Source of the DNA: Capsicum annuum
Taxonomy: Eukaryota > Streptophyta > Magnoliopsida > Solanales > Solanaceae
Assembly: GCF_002878395.1 (NCBI RefSeq)
Contig: NC_061119.1
Span: 45,638,695 to 45,702,694, forward strand
Length of the DNA stretch: 64,000 nucleotides
Direction of reading: 5' to 3'
Of the stretch, positions 42,842 through 55,350 are shown in pieces (position 1 is the stretch's first letter; every line of letters starts with the position of its first letter). The position numbers and the translations under genes were made by a program. The notes beneath the pieces are model-generated. The model saw nothing but the letters and a program-made list of their open reading frames with translations, had not been told where the DNA came from and searched no databases.

Positions 42842-42861
42842 TCTGGCAACTCTGCTGGGGA
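42842..42861 (+). other. Primer-binding site, Tat/Ogre type
   Basis: tctggcaactctgctgggga, two bases after the 5' LTR. The family usually shows tggcgactctgctgggga, attributed to tRNA-Arg; here one base differs. Confidence 0.75.
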
Positions 42862-43312
42862 ATAACTAGAATTCAAGCTTTGGATATTGGCTTTTACTTG
42901 CCTGAATTATTTTTATATTGTGTTTGTTGGCTTAATATGCTACTTGTTGCTCATTTATCGCTTTGATATTGTTGAACTGTATTATAAACTGTCTTCTCTT
43001 GCGCATCCTTCTGAGTCTGTGAAATAGAATACAAGGAATGTAGCACATGCATCCTACTTTCTTTTTAAGATAGCCGGAGTGTCAAGGCATCTAGTGAAAG
43101 ATTATAGTCACACATGTTAGGCAGGGTTCGGATCGGCAACGAAGGCGAAGTAGCACTGCTACCGAACAAGTTTTCCCTCCCGACTCGAGTGTCCTCTCGA
43201 GTAAGTCAGTCTAGACATCTATCCCTATTAGGCTAAACTTAGAAGAACCGAAACTCAGAATCTGGTTAATAGCCCTGAATCTTTAGGGATCATGAGGCTA
43301 AGTTTTTACAAT

Positions 43313-43339
43313 TATATATATATATATATATATATATAT
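43313..43339. repeat. (TA)n microsatellite in the element leader
   Basis: Uninterrupted TA repeat. It sits between two similar leader phrases, each holding tgaa(t/c)ctttaggg and tgaggct. Confidence 0.95.
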
Positions 43340-43558
43340 CTTAACAGACCTGAACCTTTAGGGGTCTTGAGGCTGAATTTTGTACGACCTATATTTCAAG
43401 AACTACTCACACCTGATTCTCATCTTTAACGAGATACGTAGGCAGTCCTTCATGGATTCAGTGGTCTTAAAAAGAATTTGAACTCTCACACATTTGTTTT
43501 CTCCAAAATCAAAATAGTATTAAGGTGATTGGTTTGTGGCTAAGTTGACTTCTCATCC

Positions 43559-45360
43559 ATGCAACAGAGTTTCAAAGAAAAGAGAAAAATGATCCGCAAA
43601 GAGGGTGTAGGTTCTGACAGTGAGGAAGAGCAGAATGAGTTGATTTCGCAAGAATTAGCATCAGTGGAAGAAAATAAGTTATTGAAACAACAAAAAGCTG
43701 ATATTTATCGAGCTTGGTTAAATGAACAAGCCCCGCCTTTTTTAATCCCTGGACTTTTGAATACGAATGATCCGAATCCTGTTCAAGCTCAAACTGGCCA
43801 TCCATTTTACCCACCTGGATTCGGCCCATATGCTAATATGTATGGCGTTGTTGCTACTTCTACCATGCGCCCACCAAATCCATCTGTCACAAATAACCTA
43901 CTTTTCACTTATGTAGCACCAGCTATTGCGGGCCTTCAATCGACAGTACAGAGAAATATGGGAGAACTAAGTCATGATCTGTTGTATCTTTCTGAACTGA
44001 CTTTCAAACCCCAGAATCCAAATTATCATGCTCATTAACACATTCTCTTATCATGGTGAAGAAGATTGTTAAGAATAAGGAACAAGAGCAGATGACTAAT
44101 AAAGTAAGAAGCTTGGAGTAGAGTATGAGAAATATGCAAGGATTAGGAGGACCAAAAAATATTTCATACATGGATTTGTGTATGCTTCCTGATGTCAATT
44201 TGCCGTTAGGGTTCAAAATGCCAAAATTTGATAAGTACGAAGGTCGTGGCGATCCTGTGGCTCATTTAAAAAAGTTTTGCAATCAATTAAGGGGAGCAGA
44301 AGGAAAAGAAAAACTACTCATGTCTTACTTTGGAGAAAGCCTGGCAAGGATAGCTTCTAATTGGTTTATTGACCAAGACATTTCTTGTTGGCAAGTGTGG
44401 GATGACATGACTCGAGATTTTATTTAGTAATTTCAATATAATATTGAGATAGTGTCAGATTGCACCACACTTGCCAACATAAGAAAAAAGACAACTGAAA
44501 GTTTTCGAGAATATGCTATCAGATGGAGAGAGCAGGATGCAAGAGTCAAACCATCAATAAAGGAGTCTGAAATGATTGATATCTTTTTACAGGCACAAGA
44601 ACCTAATTATTTCCAGCATTTGCTTTCTACTAGTGGAAGCACATTTATTGAGGCCATTAAAGTTGAAGAGATAGTAGAGAATAGAATTAAGTCCAAAAAG
44701 ATTATCAACCAGACCGCTTTGAAAACAACAACACAAGCAATTCAAAGTGGTTCAGGAAGCTTTTGTGGAAATAAAAGAAAAGAGGTGCGTGTCACCCTTA
44801 CGTACAATCTCAATTCCATATTTATGTCCAAGACTCATATAACCATCCATGACACTACGTTCCTCCAGAAAACTCATTATATTCCATTCCATCTCCTCAG
44901 TATTCTATCTATAATGCACAATTATATGTTCGGTCTCCTTCTTTCCCGCATGGCGTGCACCAATCCCTCAGAATCATCCTCCAATTCCACAAACATACCC
45001 AAACCCCTCCAAACTCGATTTTTGCTCCATGCCAAACAATTAAAAGAGGCAGAATCTAAGGGATAGTTTCACACCAATTGGAGAATCATATACGAGCTTA
45101 TTCCATAAATTGAGAAAAAATGACATGATCACTCTTCTTCTTGGGTACACCTCTGACCCATATTCAAGAACTTTGATCCTAATGTACGATGTGTATATAA
45201 TTATGATGTTTAGGGTCATTGTACTGAAGATTTTCGTGCTTTGAAAAGAGAAATAGAAAGAATGATTCAAAATAAATTGATTATGGTGCAGGACGTTGAC
45301 AGTGTTGAAGGCTCTAGTCATGCTGATGTACGAACTAACTAAGATTTCAAGCTCAACAAT
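43559..45360 (+). pseudogene. Gypsy gag of the Ogre/Tat-like element
   Basis: Three open blocks are separated by stops: 43559-44038, 44125-44427 and 44452-45066. The first is Pro-rich (PFYPPGFGPYANMYG). The second carries LPDVNLPLGFKMPKFDKYEGRGDPVAHLKKFC and the third SFREYAIRWREQDARVKPSIKESEMIDIFLQAQEP, both standard for Retrotrans_gag of this lineage. A later GHCTEDFRALKREIERMI stretch at about 45210-45270 is the gag C-terminus. Stops at about 44118 and 44426 replace sense codons. Gag would form the particle; this copy cannot make it intact. Confidence 0.85.
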
Positions 45361-45395
45361 TGAGAAGTCACTCCTCCCCTTACTAAAAAGAATTT

Positions 45396-47660
45396 GTGGA
45401 AGCTTATTTTTGTTTTTTCTTTCTGTTATCCGAATTATTTAAGGATTGTAGTTCGGAGTCTATCTTGCCTTTTCTATATGTCATTTATGTTGAAACTCGA
45501 TCATCTTTTCTTTTAACAAAATGTAGTGTCCCTTTTATTTATTTACTTATTTTTATTTATTTTTATTCTATTTTATTTTACTTTATTTTAATATATATAT
45601 TATTTGTTCATCTTTTTTTTCTTTACATAGTTTTTTTATGTGGATTCTAGTGATATGATATGCATGCTGAATTTTCACCGGATCTTATAATTTAATCTAA
45701 TCCTGAAACACTTGACCAAGAAGATAGAGTTGAAAGAGAAAAAAACATGTAAGTAAATAAGTAAGGTGTTGAGATGTTTGATGACCGAGTTAAAGCCTTA
45801 CTTGAATGGATTGAAGCAATCGCTTTGTGAATCAAATGACCTGGTCATCAATAAGAAGGTCCATCTCAAATACTTTAAATGGGAGCGATCAGATGATATA
45901 TAGTCTCCACTATCAAGAGAATCAAAAGAAAGTTAGCTTCAAAAACGCATGAGTTTTCTAATGGGAGAAATGTAGAAGACAATTTGACCTTTATGTTTGA
46001 CAAGTGCACAAGAAGTAGTGACATAGGTGCTTAGTCATGGTCAATGTTAAAATGATATGTATAAACTTCATGTTCCACTCCCAGATCGCATATTTATGTA
46101 CTTGCATTTTCAAGGATTGATGTGACGAAGGTATTTTCTTCTGCTATCTAAATGTTGTGTCATCCTTTGTTACCCCGTTTGAGCGTAGTTTTATTTTTTT
46201 TCATACACCTCTTTTAAAATAAAAATAGATTCTGAAAAAAAAAAAAAGTAAGAAAAAGAAAAATGTCAGGAAAAAGGAAATAGAATCAGCAAAAATCTCA
46301 AAAAAAAAGTCAAGAAAAAGGAAAAAAGAGTCCAACAAAAGAAAAAAAATCAAACAAAAGAACAACATACCTGAACTACGTTTGACCTGATTCTTCCGAT
46401 GACAAGATACGTAGACAACCCTATTCTGGTGTTTGGTCTAACCAAATAAAAATCTAAGTTACCCAGTATAAAATAAAACCGGGGCAAAAGTTATTTTCTT
46501 TATGAGTCGATTTCAAAAGTTGTAAATCTCACCCGATATTATGTATATTTTTTAGCCTCATGCCGCTCTTTCTTTCTAACCCTTTTCAAAAGTTAAGTTA
46601 CAACCAAAGAAAGACCTTCTGATCAATCTTTGAGAATGTCAAGGCAAAACATGTTTGAGTGCACGATGTTTCATACTTTAGGCATCGTTTTTGTTTAAAA
46701 AAAAAGAAAAAAAAAGAATGAAAATGAGAAGTCTTATCGGTGAAAACCTTTTTGGGCACCATAAGGCGACGGTGAACTAAGAAAGAAATGAAAATGAGAT
46801 CGTTTCATTGGCAAAAACCCATTGAGGTGTCACTAGCCGAAGGAGGATTGTGATCTAGAGGGAACATGTTCAAAAATGGCTCCATTTTAAATTCAATAAG
46901 TGGGTAAAAGTTTAAAATGATTAGTATGTGTAGAAGTGGTTGTGTAATTCAAAATGCATGTCATAATCACAATAATCACCTACCACACCATATAAGTTTT
47001 CATTTTTGACGTTTTTGAAAAGAGACATCTATTGTCTTTTTCTTTTCTTTTTATTATTTTTTTTTATCTTGTGTCTTTATCGTCGAATGGAAATCAATAT
47101 CGTCATCTTTTATGAATTTGGAGTCAAATTTATGTCAAGATAAGTGAGAAAGAACTTCAAAACTTGATACCAACTCCCTCAATTGCATAAAGCATGACAA
47201 AGGGTTGATACACCAAGTTAACATACTTTAAAATAAAGTAAGATATTCAAGAATGCTTGTCACCCGACAGTTTTTGGACTCATAAAAGTATAAGAGGTGT
47301 ATTTGAAGATTTAACCTAGAGGCATCATGTAAGAGAAATATGATTTAAGTCAAAAGGTTTAGTAGTCAAAATTTGAGGTCAATACTACAACAAGTCAACA
47401 ATACCTATCAATGATTTGCAATGGAGCTGAGCATGACAAGTGCAAGAGATCGCCTTAGTGACCAAATTTTATAAATCAACCACCGTGTTTTTAAATTAAA
47501 AAGTTTTCTCTATATGAAATAAAAACATGTTACCTTCAAATCAAGGGCTTCAAAGTCTAAGTATCAAAAGATGCAATTCCTCACTTTTGCAAATGCAAGA
47601 GGCAATATTGCTACACATGTTTAATAATCACAATCATGGTGAAAACTCATCATTATTTAC
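45396..47660 (+). other. Non-coding 3' region of the Ogre/Tat-like element, first part
   Basis: Pol is missing after about 45360. The sequence is T-rich, then A-rich, and holds a second copy of a leader motif at 46372-46437 (tgacctgattcttccgatga...agatacgtaga). Confidence 0.6.
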
Positions 47661-48715
47661 ACCTAGGAAACGCACTTCCTAGTCTGGATAATTCAAGTTT
47701 TATTTGTTAAGGAATACACTTCCTAACTTGAGTCATAATTTCTAGAAGACGCACTTTCTAGTTGAGTCATTTCATTTAACTCCTAGGAGACGCACTTCCT
47801 AGTCTGAATAATTCAAGTTTCATTTGTTAGGTGATGCACTTCCTAACTTGAGCCATAATTTCTATAAGACGCACTTTCTAGTTAAGTGATTTCATTTAAC
47901 TCCTAGGATACGCACTTCCTAGTCTGGATAATTCATGTTTCATTTGTTAGGTGATGCACTTCCTAACTTGAGCCATCATTTCTAGAAGACGCACTTTCTA
48001 GTTGAGTCATTTCATTTAACTCCTAGGAGACGCACTTCCTAATCTGGATAATTCAAGTTTCATTTGTTAGGTGATGCACTTTCTAACTTGAACCATCACT
48101 CCTAAAAGACGCACTTTCTAGTTGAGTCATTTCATTTAACTCCTAGGAGGCGCACTTCCTAATCTGGATAATTCAAGTTTAATTTGTTAGATGATGCACT
48201 TCCTAACTTGAACCATCACTCCAAGAAGACGCACTTTTCAGTTGAGTCATTTCATTTTCCCCTTAGGAGACGCACTTTCTAATCTGGATAATTTAAATTT
48301 TATTTATTAGGTGATGCACTTCCTAACTTGAACCATCGCTCCAAGAAGACGCACTTTCCAGTTGAGTCATTTTATTTAGCCCCTAGGAGACACACTTTCT
48401 AGTCTGGATAAATCAAGTTTCATTTGTTAGGTGATGCACTTCCTAACTGGAACCATCCCTCCTAGAATACGCACTTTCTAGTTGAGTCATTTCATTCAAC
48501 CCCTAAGAGATGCACTTCCTAGTCTGAATAATTCAAGTTTCATTCGTTTGGTGACGCACTTCCTAACTTGGATCATTACTCTTAGAAGATGCACTTTCTA
48601 GTTGAGTCATTTTGTTTAACCTATAGGAAACACACTTTCTTGTCTAGGTGATTTAAGTTTCATGTGTTAGGAAACACACTTCCTAATTTTGGTCATTAGT
48701 TTTACTCTGAAAAGA
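47661..48715. repeat. 120-bp satellite-like tandem array, about nine copies
   Basis: The phrase cctaggagacgcacttcct and its variants start at 47661, 47781, 47901, 48021, 48141, 48261, 48381, 48501 and 48621, exactly 120 bp apart with no drift. Each unit has three related sub-units, each an imperfect palindrome around a gcact core (ctagga..tcctag, ttagg..cctaa, ctagaa..ttctag). Confidence 0.95.
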
Positions 48716-49557
48716 CATATTTCTTTAGTAGGGTTTTAATTCACACTCTTTACTGTACTTTTAAAAATTGTGATCTGATGACACTAACAAAATTTTCTAG
48801 TGCAAACTGGGGCAAAAAATTTTGTTTGTGTTTATTGAAATTTCTTTTTTGCTCAGGACCCTCCTGAAGAATGGGATGTTATTTTTCTGCTTCACCTTTT
48901 ATTTTGAGTTTAGGAACATATTTGAAAATCAGAAATAATAAGTCAGGAGTTCGCCTGAAGAACAGGGTGAAGAAATAACAAGTCAGGAGTTCGCCTGAAG
49001 AATAGGGTGAAGAAATAACAATTCAGGAGCCTGCCTGAAGAATAGGGTGAAGATTTTCAAGTCCAAGCCAAAAGAAATCTGAAGAATAAATCAATTTCAA
49101 GTTCCCTTCTAATGCCAAAAGCCAATGAGGGAGAACATTTCGTGTATGAATTTCAACTCAGAATAACAACTATCTCACCATTTGAGAAGTCATGAAGATT
49201 CAAGTCAAGATTCCAAAAAAGTAGCATAGATAGGATCTTTCACTTGTATCTTCATTTTATTTTTGTTATTCATTTCATTGTAAAAGAATAAATCGTGAAC
49301 CGAAAACTCGACGGAACCTCAATCGACGTCTAGCTCATTCTCTCACCATGTTATCTTTGAACTACACGTGACCTGATTTCCTTATAACCCAGGATAGGTA
49401 GGTGGTCCAAAACTAGGACTCGGTCACATTTTTTCTTTTATTTTAATTTTAATTTTATTTTATCTTTACCTTTCAAAAAATCAGAGGGTCAAAAATCATA
49501 TCTTGTCTATTTCTTTGTATGAAAACTCTTTGAGATTCCACACAAAGAGAGGCAAAA
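48716..49557 (+). other. Non-coding 3' region of the Ogre/Tat-like element, last part
   Basis: About 48938-49045 repeats caggagttcgcctgaagaa(c/t)agg three times. A third leader-motif copy is at 49359-49422. The purine tract aaagagaggcaaaa (49544-49557) abuts the 3' LTR. Confidence 0.65.
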
Positions 49558-51294
49558 TATAGACACGTGATTTTTTATCCTCCCTAAATTTTAACTTATT
49601 TATCAATATTAAATATTTATATTAGTTTGATATTATTTTTAATTTTATTTCATTTTTAATAAAAAAAATTTTAGTTAAAAATAATTAAATAACTAAAGTC
49701 ACATTTTGGAATATCTTATTTTTATTTTTTTCTAAAAATAATATAAAAAATTCAAAAATATATTTTTCTTTTAAATTTTAACAAAATAACCTAGTAGTTT
49801 TAATACTACCTTAATTATGTTTATTTTTGGCTATTTATAAATTTTTATTATACAAAAGATCATTAATTTTTTTATTTTAATTTAATTATTTATTTTTGTT
49901 TATTTTATTTCTTATTATTATTATTATTATTATTATTTATCTTTTAATTAATTAATTAATTAATAATAATAACAATAATAATAATAATAATATAAAAACA
50001 TAATAAACAAATTTTCAAATTTCTCCTTCTCTGATATTCCTCTAGTTGTTTCCCCCAAGACACCCTATTTAAGGATTCTCATGTACGTACTATTCTACTC
50101 AGACACAGACAGAAAAAAAAATAGACAAAACAAAAAAAAAGAGAAAAGGAAAAATTAGAGAAGAATATCAGTAAAATCATCAAACAAAAAGAAAACAGAG
50201 AGTGAGTATCAGTAAAAAAAACATCAAACAAAATAGGGTGAAGTCGAATTTGGAGTTCCGTTCAAATTTTTTTTGACAACGTTCAAACTTTTGTTTTAGT
50301 TCATCAACAGGTTCCTATTCAATCTTATGTTATTTATTGTATAAATTTTATTAGAAACCAAAATATGAATGAAGTTGTTTAAATAATTTTCATATATTAT
50401 TCAGTATGTGAATTTGTTGTTTCATATATTATGCATACTGTCTTCCATAAAAAGAATGATAGTACGCAGTAAAGCATCTAGTTCTGTATATTATGAAAAA
50501 ATAGAGTAAAAAATATTACACAATAATTTGCAGGCTCATACACACTCTCATATATACATTCTCATATACACATTGTTCACACACTCGTCATTCATTCGTA
50601 TACTACACATATCACACCAAAGATATACATACAAATTCACTGTTACACATACCTATGGATGCACAGTAGGCAACAACACACAATAAAAGAAAATTAAAAG
50701 TGAAAATAGTGAATTAAAATGGACAGGAGATGGAAAAATCAGTAAAGACGAGAGAGAGATTGAAAAATAAGTTTGATGGAGAAAAAGAAAATTTTTCGGT
50801 GAGTTTCTCGCCAGAAATTCATCGGAAAACTCTGAATATTTTTTAGATATTTTAAAATAATTCAAGGATGCAGTAATGTACCTCGATAAATATTAAATAT
50901 TTTTTTAAATATTAATTTTTCACCAAATTAATACGAGAGTTTTAGACAGATTTTAGATAATAAAAATGAGTGAATCAAGGCTTTCAAACATAATTTATCC
51001 AAATAGTTCAAGTTAATATAAGTCAATAAAAGCGATCGTGCTAGAACCACGGGACTTGAGGGGTGCCTCACACCTTTTTCTTGGTCAACAGAATTCCTTA
51101 CCCGAGCTTCTGTTTCACGGATCAAATAAAAGTCATTTCTTTTTTATCAAGGATTCAAAAAGGTGGCTTGAAACACCATAACTCAATTTCAAGTAGCGAC
51201 TCTGTAAATAAAATAATTTTTATTCAAAATTGTCACTTTAATTGAAAAATCCTTCGACTTTGACTTATACCTCCGACGAAAAAGGAATGTGACA
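49558..51294 (+). repeat. 3' LTR (1.7 kb) of the Ogre/Tat-like element
   Basis: About 775 bp shorter than the 5' LTR. The main difference is one deletion at about 50795-50840, relative to 41656-42385. Confidence 0.88.
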
Positions 51295-52455
51295 GCTATT
51301 ATTATATTTTTTTGTGTGTGTGCGTTTATAATTTCTATATCTCTATGAAATAGTTAGTATTTTTTCAAATTTTATCAGTATAGTTATATTAATTATATTA
51401 TTGTTGTTGGATGGTGCACCCTCTGCCCACCCTCCTCTGCTGTTCCAGAATGCGTACTCTTTTTGGAAGTACTATTCCTTAATTTTGTCTTTTTTTCTTA
51501 ATTAATAGAAGAAAACAAATTTTCTTTATCATTAATAAAGGGGTAAAAATACCCTAATACAGTGGATTTTAGTGGCCAGACCAAAAAGGCAATAGATAAA
51601 GTGGTAATGGTACTTTTTCTATCTTAAGTTTTTTTACCCTTCTCTATTTTTCAATTGTTAATTTGTCTAATTTTTTCAAAAAATATTAAACGTGATCTGT
51701 TGTCTGTATAGTACAACAACAATAAATTTAGTGTATTTTCACAGCGTGAGGTCTGAGGAGGATAAGATGTAAGTAGTCTATACCGCTACCTCCGAAGAAG
51801 TAGAGAGGTTATTTCCGATAGACCCCCGACTTATATAATACTAATATATAAGAATTTACTTTTATATATGATGCTCTTTAATTTTTACTTTATTGGAAAG
51901 TACTTTTCTCCTTACATTTGTCATTTTCCCCTTAATCACCTACTTTTAATAGTCAAAAATATCATAACATGTTTTAAAATTGCACGTTTTAAGGTTACTT
52001 TTGATATGTAGAAGTCCTTCCATGCATCATTTCAACGGAAATGACATGAAGGTATACTAAACAGGTTGGTGATTAACAGGAAAAGATTTAAGTTGGGTGG
52101 AGAATAAACTAAGTTACAAGTTATATCTTCCTTAACATACACAAAACGAGAATTTATAATTCATAACTTGGTGGGAAAATAAGAATAATTTAACAAATCA
52201 TGGGAAATATTTTTTTCAAAAAAAGAAAAGGAGCATGTGAAATCCTGCAATATATGACTTTCTTACTCAGTCATTATTTTATTCCCTTCCCTGGAGGAAA
52301 GGGTACCTTTATTTTGTCCATATATTAAACTTTGAAGTAGTTTGACAGAAGCTTTTTGGACATAGTGTGGATGAATTGTGGAAAATATATCTAAGACACT
52401 ATACATCCCAAAAAGTTAAGCAATGTATACGGAGATTGTATGTATCTAAAGAAAG
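51295..52455. other. Intergenic sequence with one SINE
   Basis: No gene. It contains the TS-like SINE at 51712-51832. The phrase cctctgctgttccagaatg (51432-51450) also occurs, slightly changed, at about 40296-40314 on the other side of the Ogre/Tat-like insertion. Confidence 0.5.
51712..51832 (-). repeat. TS-like SINE
   Basis: acaacaacaataaatttagtg at the left is the complement of the TTG-rich tail. The body runs gtgaggtctgaggagga ... gtagagaggttatttccgat, then agacccccgact, the standard solanaceous SINE order. Confidence 0.75.
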
Positions 52456-52465
52456 TTAAGTAATG

Positions 52466-53632
52466 ACGGAATACATATGTAGGTTCCTGAACTATTTTAC
52501 TTTTTCCATATAGGCATCTTAATTAAGACAGGTACCTATTGAACCATTCACTCCTTTACAAATGGTTTCAATTGAACCCAATTAGTTGATGTGGCAAAAA
52601 TTATAAAATGTGTGTAATACAAACGCTAGTGACGTGGCAAATCAAATAATGACACTTATTATTTTAACTTAAAATAATTTTAATTTTTTTTCTAATATAA
52701 TTAAATTTAAATTAAAAAAATAAACTAATACACCCCCACCCCACCACCCTTTCTCCTCCCCCCCCCCCCCCCCCCCCACAGCCCTTCTCTCCCCCCCCCC
52801 CCCTCAATTGAACATATCCCTCCCCCCCCTTCCTTTCTCGTTTATTGAATAGCCCCCTCCCCTTTTCATCAACTGAACAGCCTCCCCTCGTCGATTGAAC
52901 ATAGCCTCCCCCCTCATCTGCTTAGGAGCGAGCTGATTGTGGAAAGTGAAAGAAAAAAACTGTTTTGGGGATTTGGGTTAGAAAAAAATGGTGAAAAGAT
53001 TTGGGTAGTGCGGAGGATGGAGGTGGAGAGATGGTGAGCAGTCGGGCAATGGTTATTCCGACCATCGACGATGTGACGGAGTATAGAATCGTGAAATTTG
53101 TTTGAAGTTAAAATTTGTTTGGATAGTATAATTTGGTTTTGCTAAATTGTATGCTTCTCATGCATATGAAAATATCATAGTTGGAAAAATTATTAAAAGT
53201 CTTCTAATTTTATACAATCTTACTATATGCGTGCAGACAATAATTCATAAATAAGATATCGAAATATCCTAAAATGATAAGTGAATTGATATTCTTTTTC
53301 TTGGTTGTAGCCATTAATGGAGGAGAAGAAGAAGATATGGAGAAGAAAATGAAGATGGTGATTATTTTCTTTTTTAATAAAAAAATTATTTTAAGTTTCT
53401 TTTTTTTTATTAGTTGGGGTTTTTTATATTTAATCTTTTTACTAATTATGACTTCTCACTCTCCATTTGGAGAGTGTATTACACATGTCATGCCAAGTCA
53501 GTGCCACATCAGTGATTGTGTTTAACTGACACATTTTATGAAGGAGTAAAGAGTTCAATAGGTACATGGTTTAATTAAAGTATCTACACGGAAAAAGTCA
53601 AATTGTTGAGGGACTTGTATATATATTCAGCC
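52466..53632. mobile_element. Mutator-like (MULE-type) non-autonomous element (1.17 kb)
   Basis: Imperfect terminal inverted repeats of about 165 bp share actttttcc, aattaa, gtacctattgaac and gtgtaatac. The 10-bp target duplication ttaagtaatg is at 52456-52465 and 53633-53642. The interior has poly-C tracts and no transposase. An 83-codon open frame at 53274 has no recognisable family. Confidence 0.8.
52758..52803. repeat. Two poly-C runs (20 and 13 C)
   Basis: Pure C at 52758-52777 and 52791-52803, inside the MULE-type element. The length is likely to be unstable or mis-sequenced. Confidence 0.95.
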
Positions 53633-53760
53633 TTAAGTAATGTATCCGAATACAATATGTATTATGAATTAACTTACATATCCTGAATTAATGATTCTTA
53701 TGATATAACAATCAAGATATTCAAGATATCAGTTTTTTGACAACACAATATCAAAAAAAA

Positions 53761-54272
53761 TAGAGCCGTTAATATGGGTCAGGCTCGCTGAACCGCCCCG
53801 ACCAGGCCTATAATTTGATGGAGTTGGGCTTCAATTTTTTTAATTCATTTAAGAACAAGGCTTTTTAGGCTGGTCCGAATAAGCCCGTGAACTGTGGGGC
53901 TTGAATAATGTGGGTTGGGGTATCCCGTGGGTTGGCCCATAAGTTAAGTACATGCAACTATTTAGATTATTTATTAGTATTTTTATTTGGTTCGAAGGAT
54001 ATCATGTCAAAAGTTATTTAATTTCGCTACTAGGAGTATGTTTTAAGATGTTAGAGACTTCATTAACAAGTATTAACATTATGTGATATTGTTCGATAAT
54101 ATTTATATTTATTAACATTCTAAAATTAAATTATAAAATATTTTTTTTTAAAAGTGCCCACAGAGTAATGGTGGGCTTGGTATATTTTGGTCCATCATTT
54201 TGATGGAGCAGCCCGATCGAACTCGTATGAACTAACCTGAATGGGTTAGGTTGATCTGTATTTACAGCTCTA
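53761..54272. mobile_element. hAT-like MITE (0.5 kb)
   Basis: The left end tagagccgttaatatggg and the right end, reversed, tagagctgtaaatacaga are inverted termini of a style common in Solanaceae. Flanking A-runs prevent a clear target-site call. No coding frame. Confidence 0.6.
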
Positions 54273-54379
54273 AAAAAAATATAATGTATTCCAGATTTAA
54301 CTTTTTTAGATTTTATTTAATATTGAAAAGATACGAGAGAGAGAAATTAACCTGTAGTGAAATTTATGTTATTTATACT

Positions 54380-55350
54380 TCTGTTTTCACACTAGCAGGC
54401 TAATTGGATAGTTTCTAGAAGGGTATTGTTCTATTTTCAATGCTATTATTTCTATATTACAGAAGAGCCGGTGTTGGTGTGGTTTCGACATATCTGCTTG
54501 TTCCGTAATTTTATTATATCATTTTTAATTAATTATTATAAATTATTTATATATTAAAAATTAATAATATTTAATTAAAAATAAAATAGATATTTATGAT
54601 ATATCTGTTTCAGCTGCTTCAACAATAATTTTATTATATCATTCCTAATTAATTATTATAAGTTATTTATATATTAAAAAATTAATAATATTCAATCTGT
54701 GATTTCACTATATCATTCCTAAATAATTATTACAAGTCATTTATGTATTAAAAAATTAATAATATTTAATTTTAAAAAATAAAATAAATATTTATGACAT
54801 ATCTATTTTAACTGTTTCAACCGTGATTTTACTATAGCATTCCCTATTAATTATTATAAGTCATTTGTGCATTAAATATAAAAGAGTCAGTGTCGGCATG
54901 GTTTCGACATGCCTGCTTCAGCAGACTGCTTGTTCCGTAATTTTACTATATCACCCCTAATTAATTATTATAAGTTATTTATATATTAAAATAATATTCA
55001 ATTGAAAAAATAAAATAGACATTTATGATATATCTGTTTCAGGTGCTTCAACCATAATTTTACTAAATATCATCCCTAATTAATAATTATAAGTCATTTA
55101 AGTACTAAAAAAAATAATATTTAATAAAAAAAGTAAAATGGATATAAAAATGATAATTAACTTTTGATATTTTAAATTGATTTGACGTCTTATATGTGGT
55201 CCACTTAAAAAAATTTAACAAGTATTTTTATAGTAATATTGTCATGTAACTTCTAATTAGTTGTTGTAAGTCATTTAAGACATTTATGCTTCGCTGCTTC
55301 AATCGTAATTTTACTATATCACCTCTAATTAATTATTATGGTCATCTAAG
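54380..55350 (+). repeat. AT-rich tandem repeat, type A (about six imperfect copies)
   Basis: Units of about 110-200 bp share the order ctgcttcaaccgtaatttta, ctatatcat(t/c)cctaattaat, tattataagttatttatata, then ataaaatagatatttatga. Related sequence occurs inverted at 59740-60260. Confidence 0.8.

Larger units (their letters stand above)
40328..51294 (+). mobile_element. Ogre/Tat-like Ty3/Gypsy retrotransposon derivative lacking pol (11 kb)
   Basis: Long LTRs (40328-42839 and 49558-51294) share the start tgtaaacacatg / tatagacacgtg and the end tgtgaca. The flanking 5-mers gttat and gctat are a target duplication with one transition. The primer site tctggcaactctgctgggga is the form typical of Tat/Ogre elements. 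Gag is recognisable at about 43.56-45.36 kb, but no protease, reverse transcriptase, RNase H or integrase is present. A long 3' non-coding region contains a 120-bp tandem array, as described for Tat/Ogre elements. Confidence 0.85.

Noticed and set aside
47661..48715. Possible CRISPR array because of regular spacing
   Set aside because: The whole 120-bp unit repeats, with no unique spacers, and the genome is a plant's.
53274..53525. 83-codon frame rich in Phe/Ile with an acidic start
   Set aside because: It lies inside a MULE-type element in T-rich DNA and partly overlaps its inverted end; no family resemblance.
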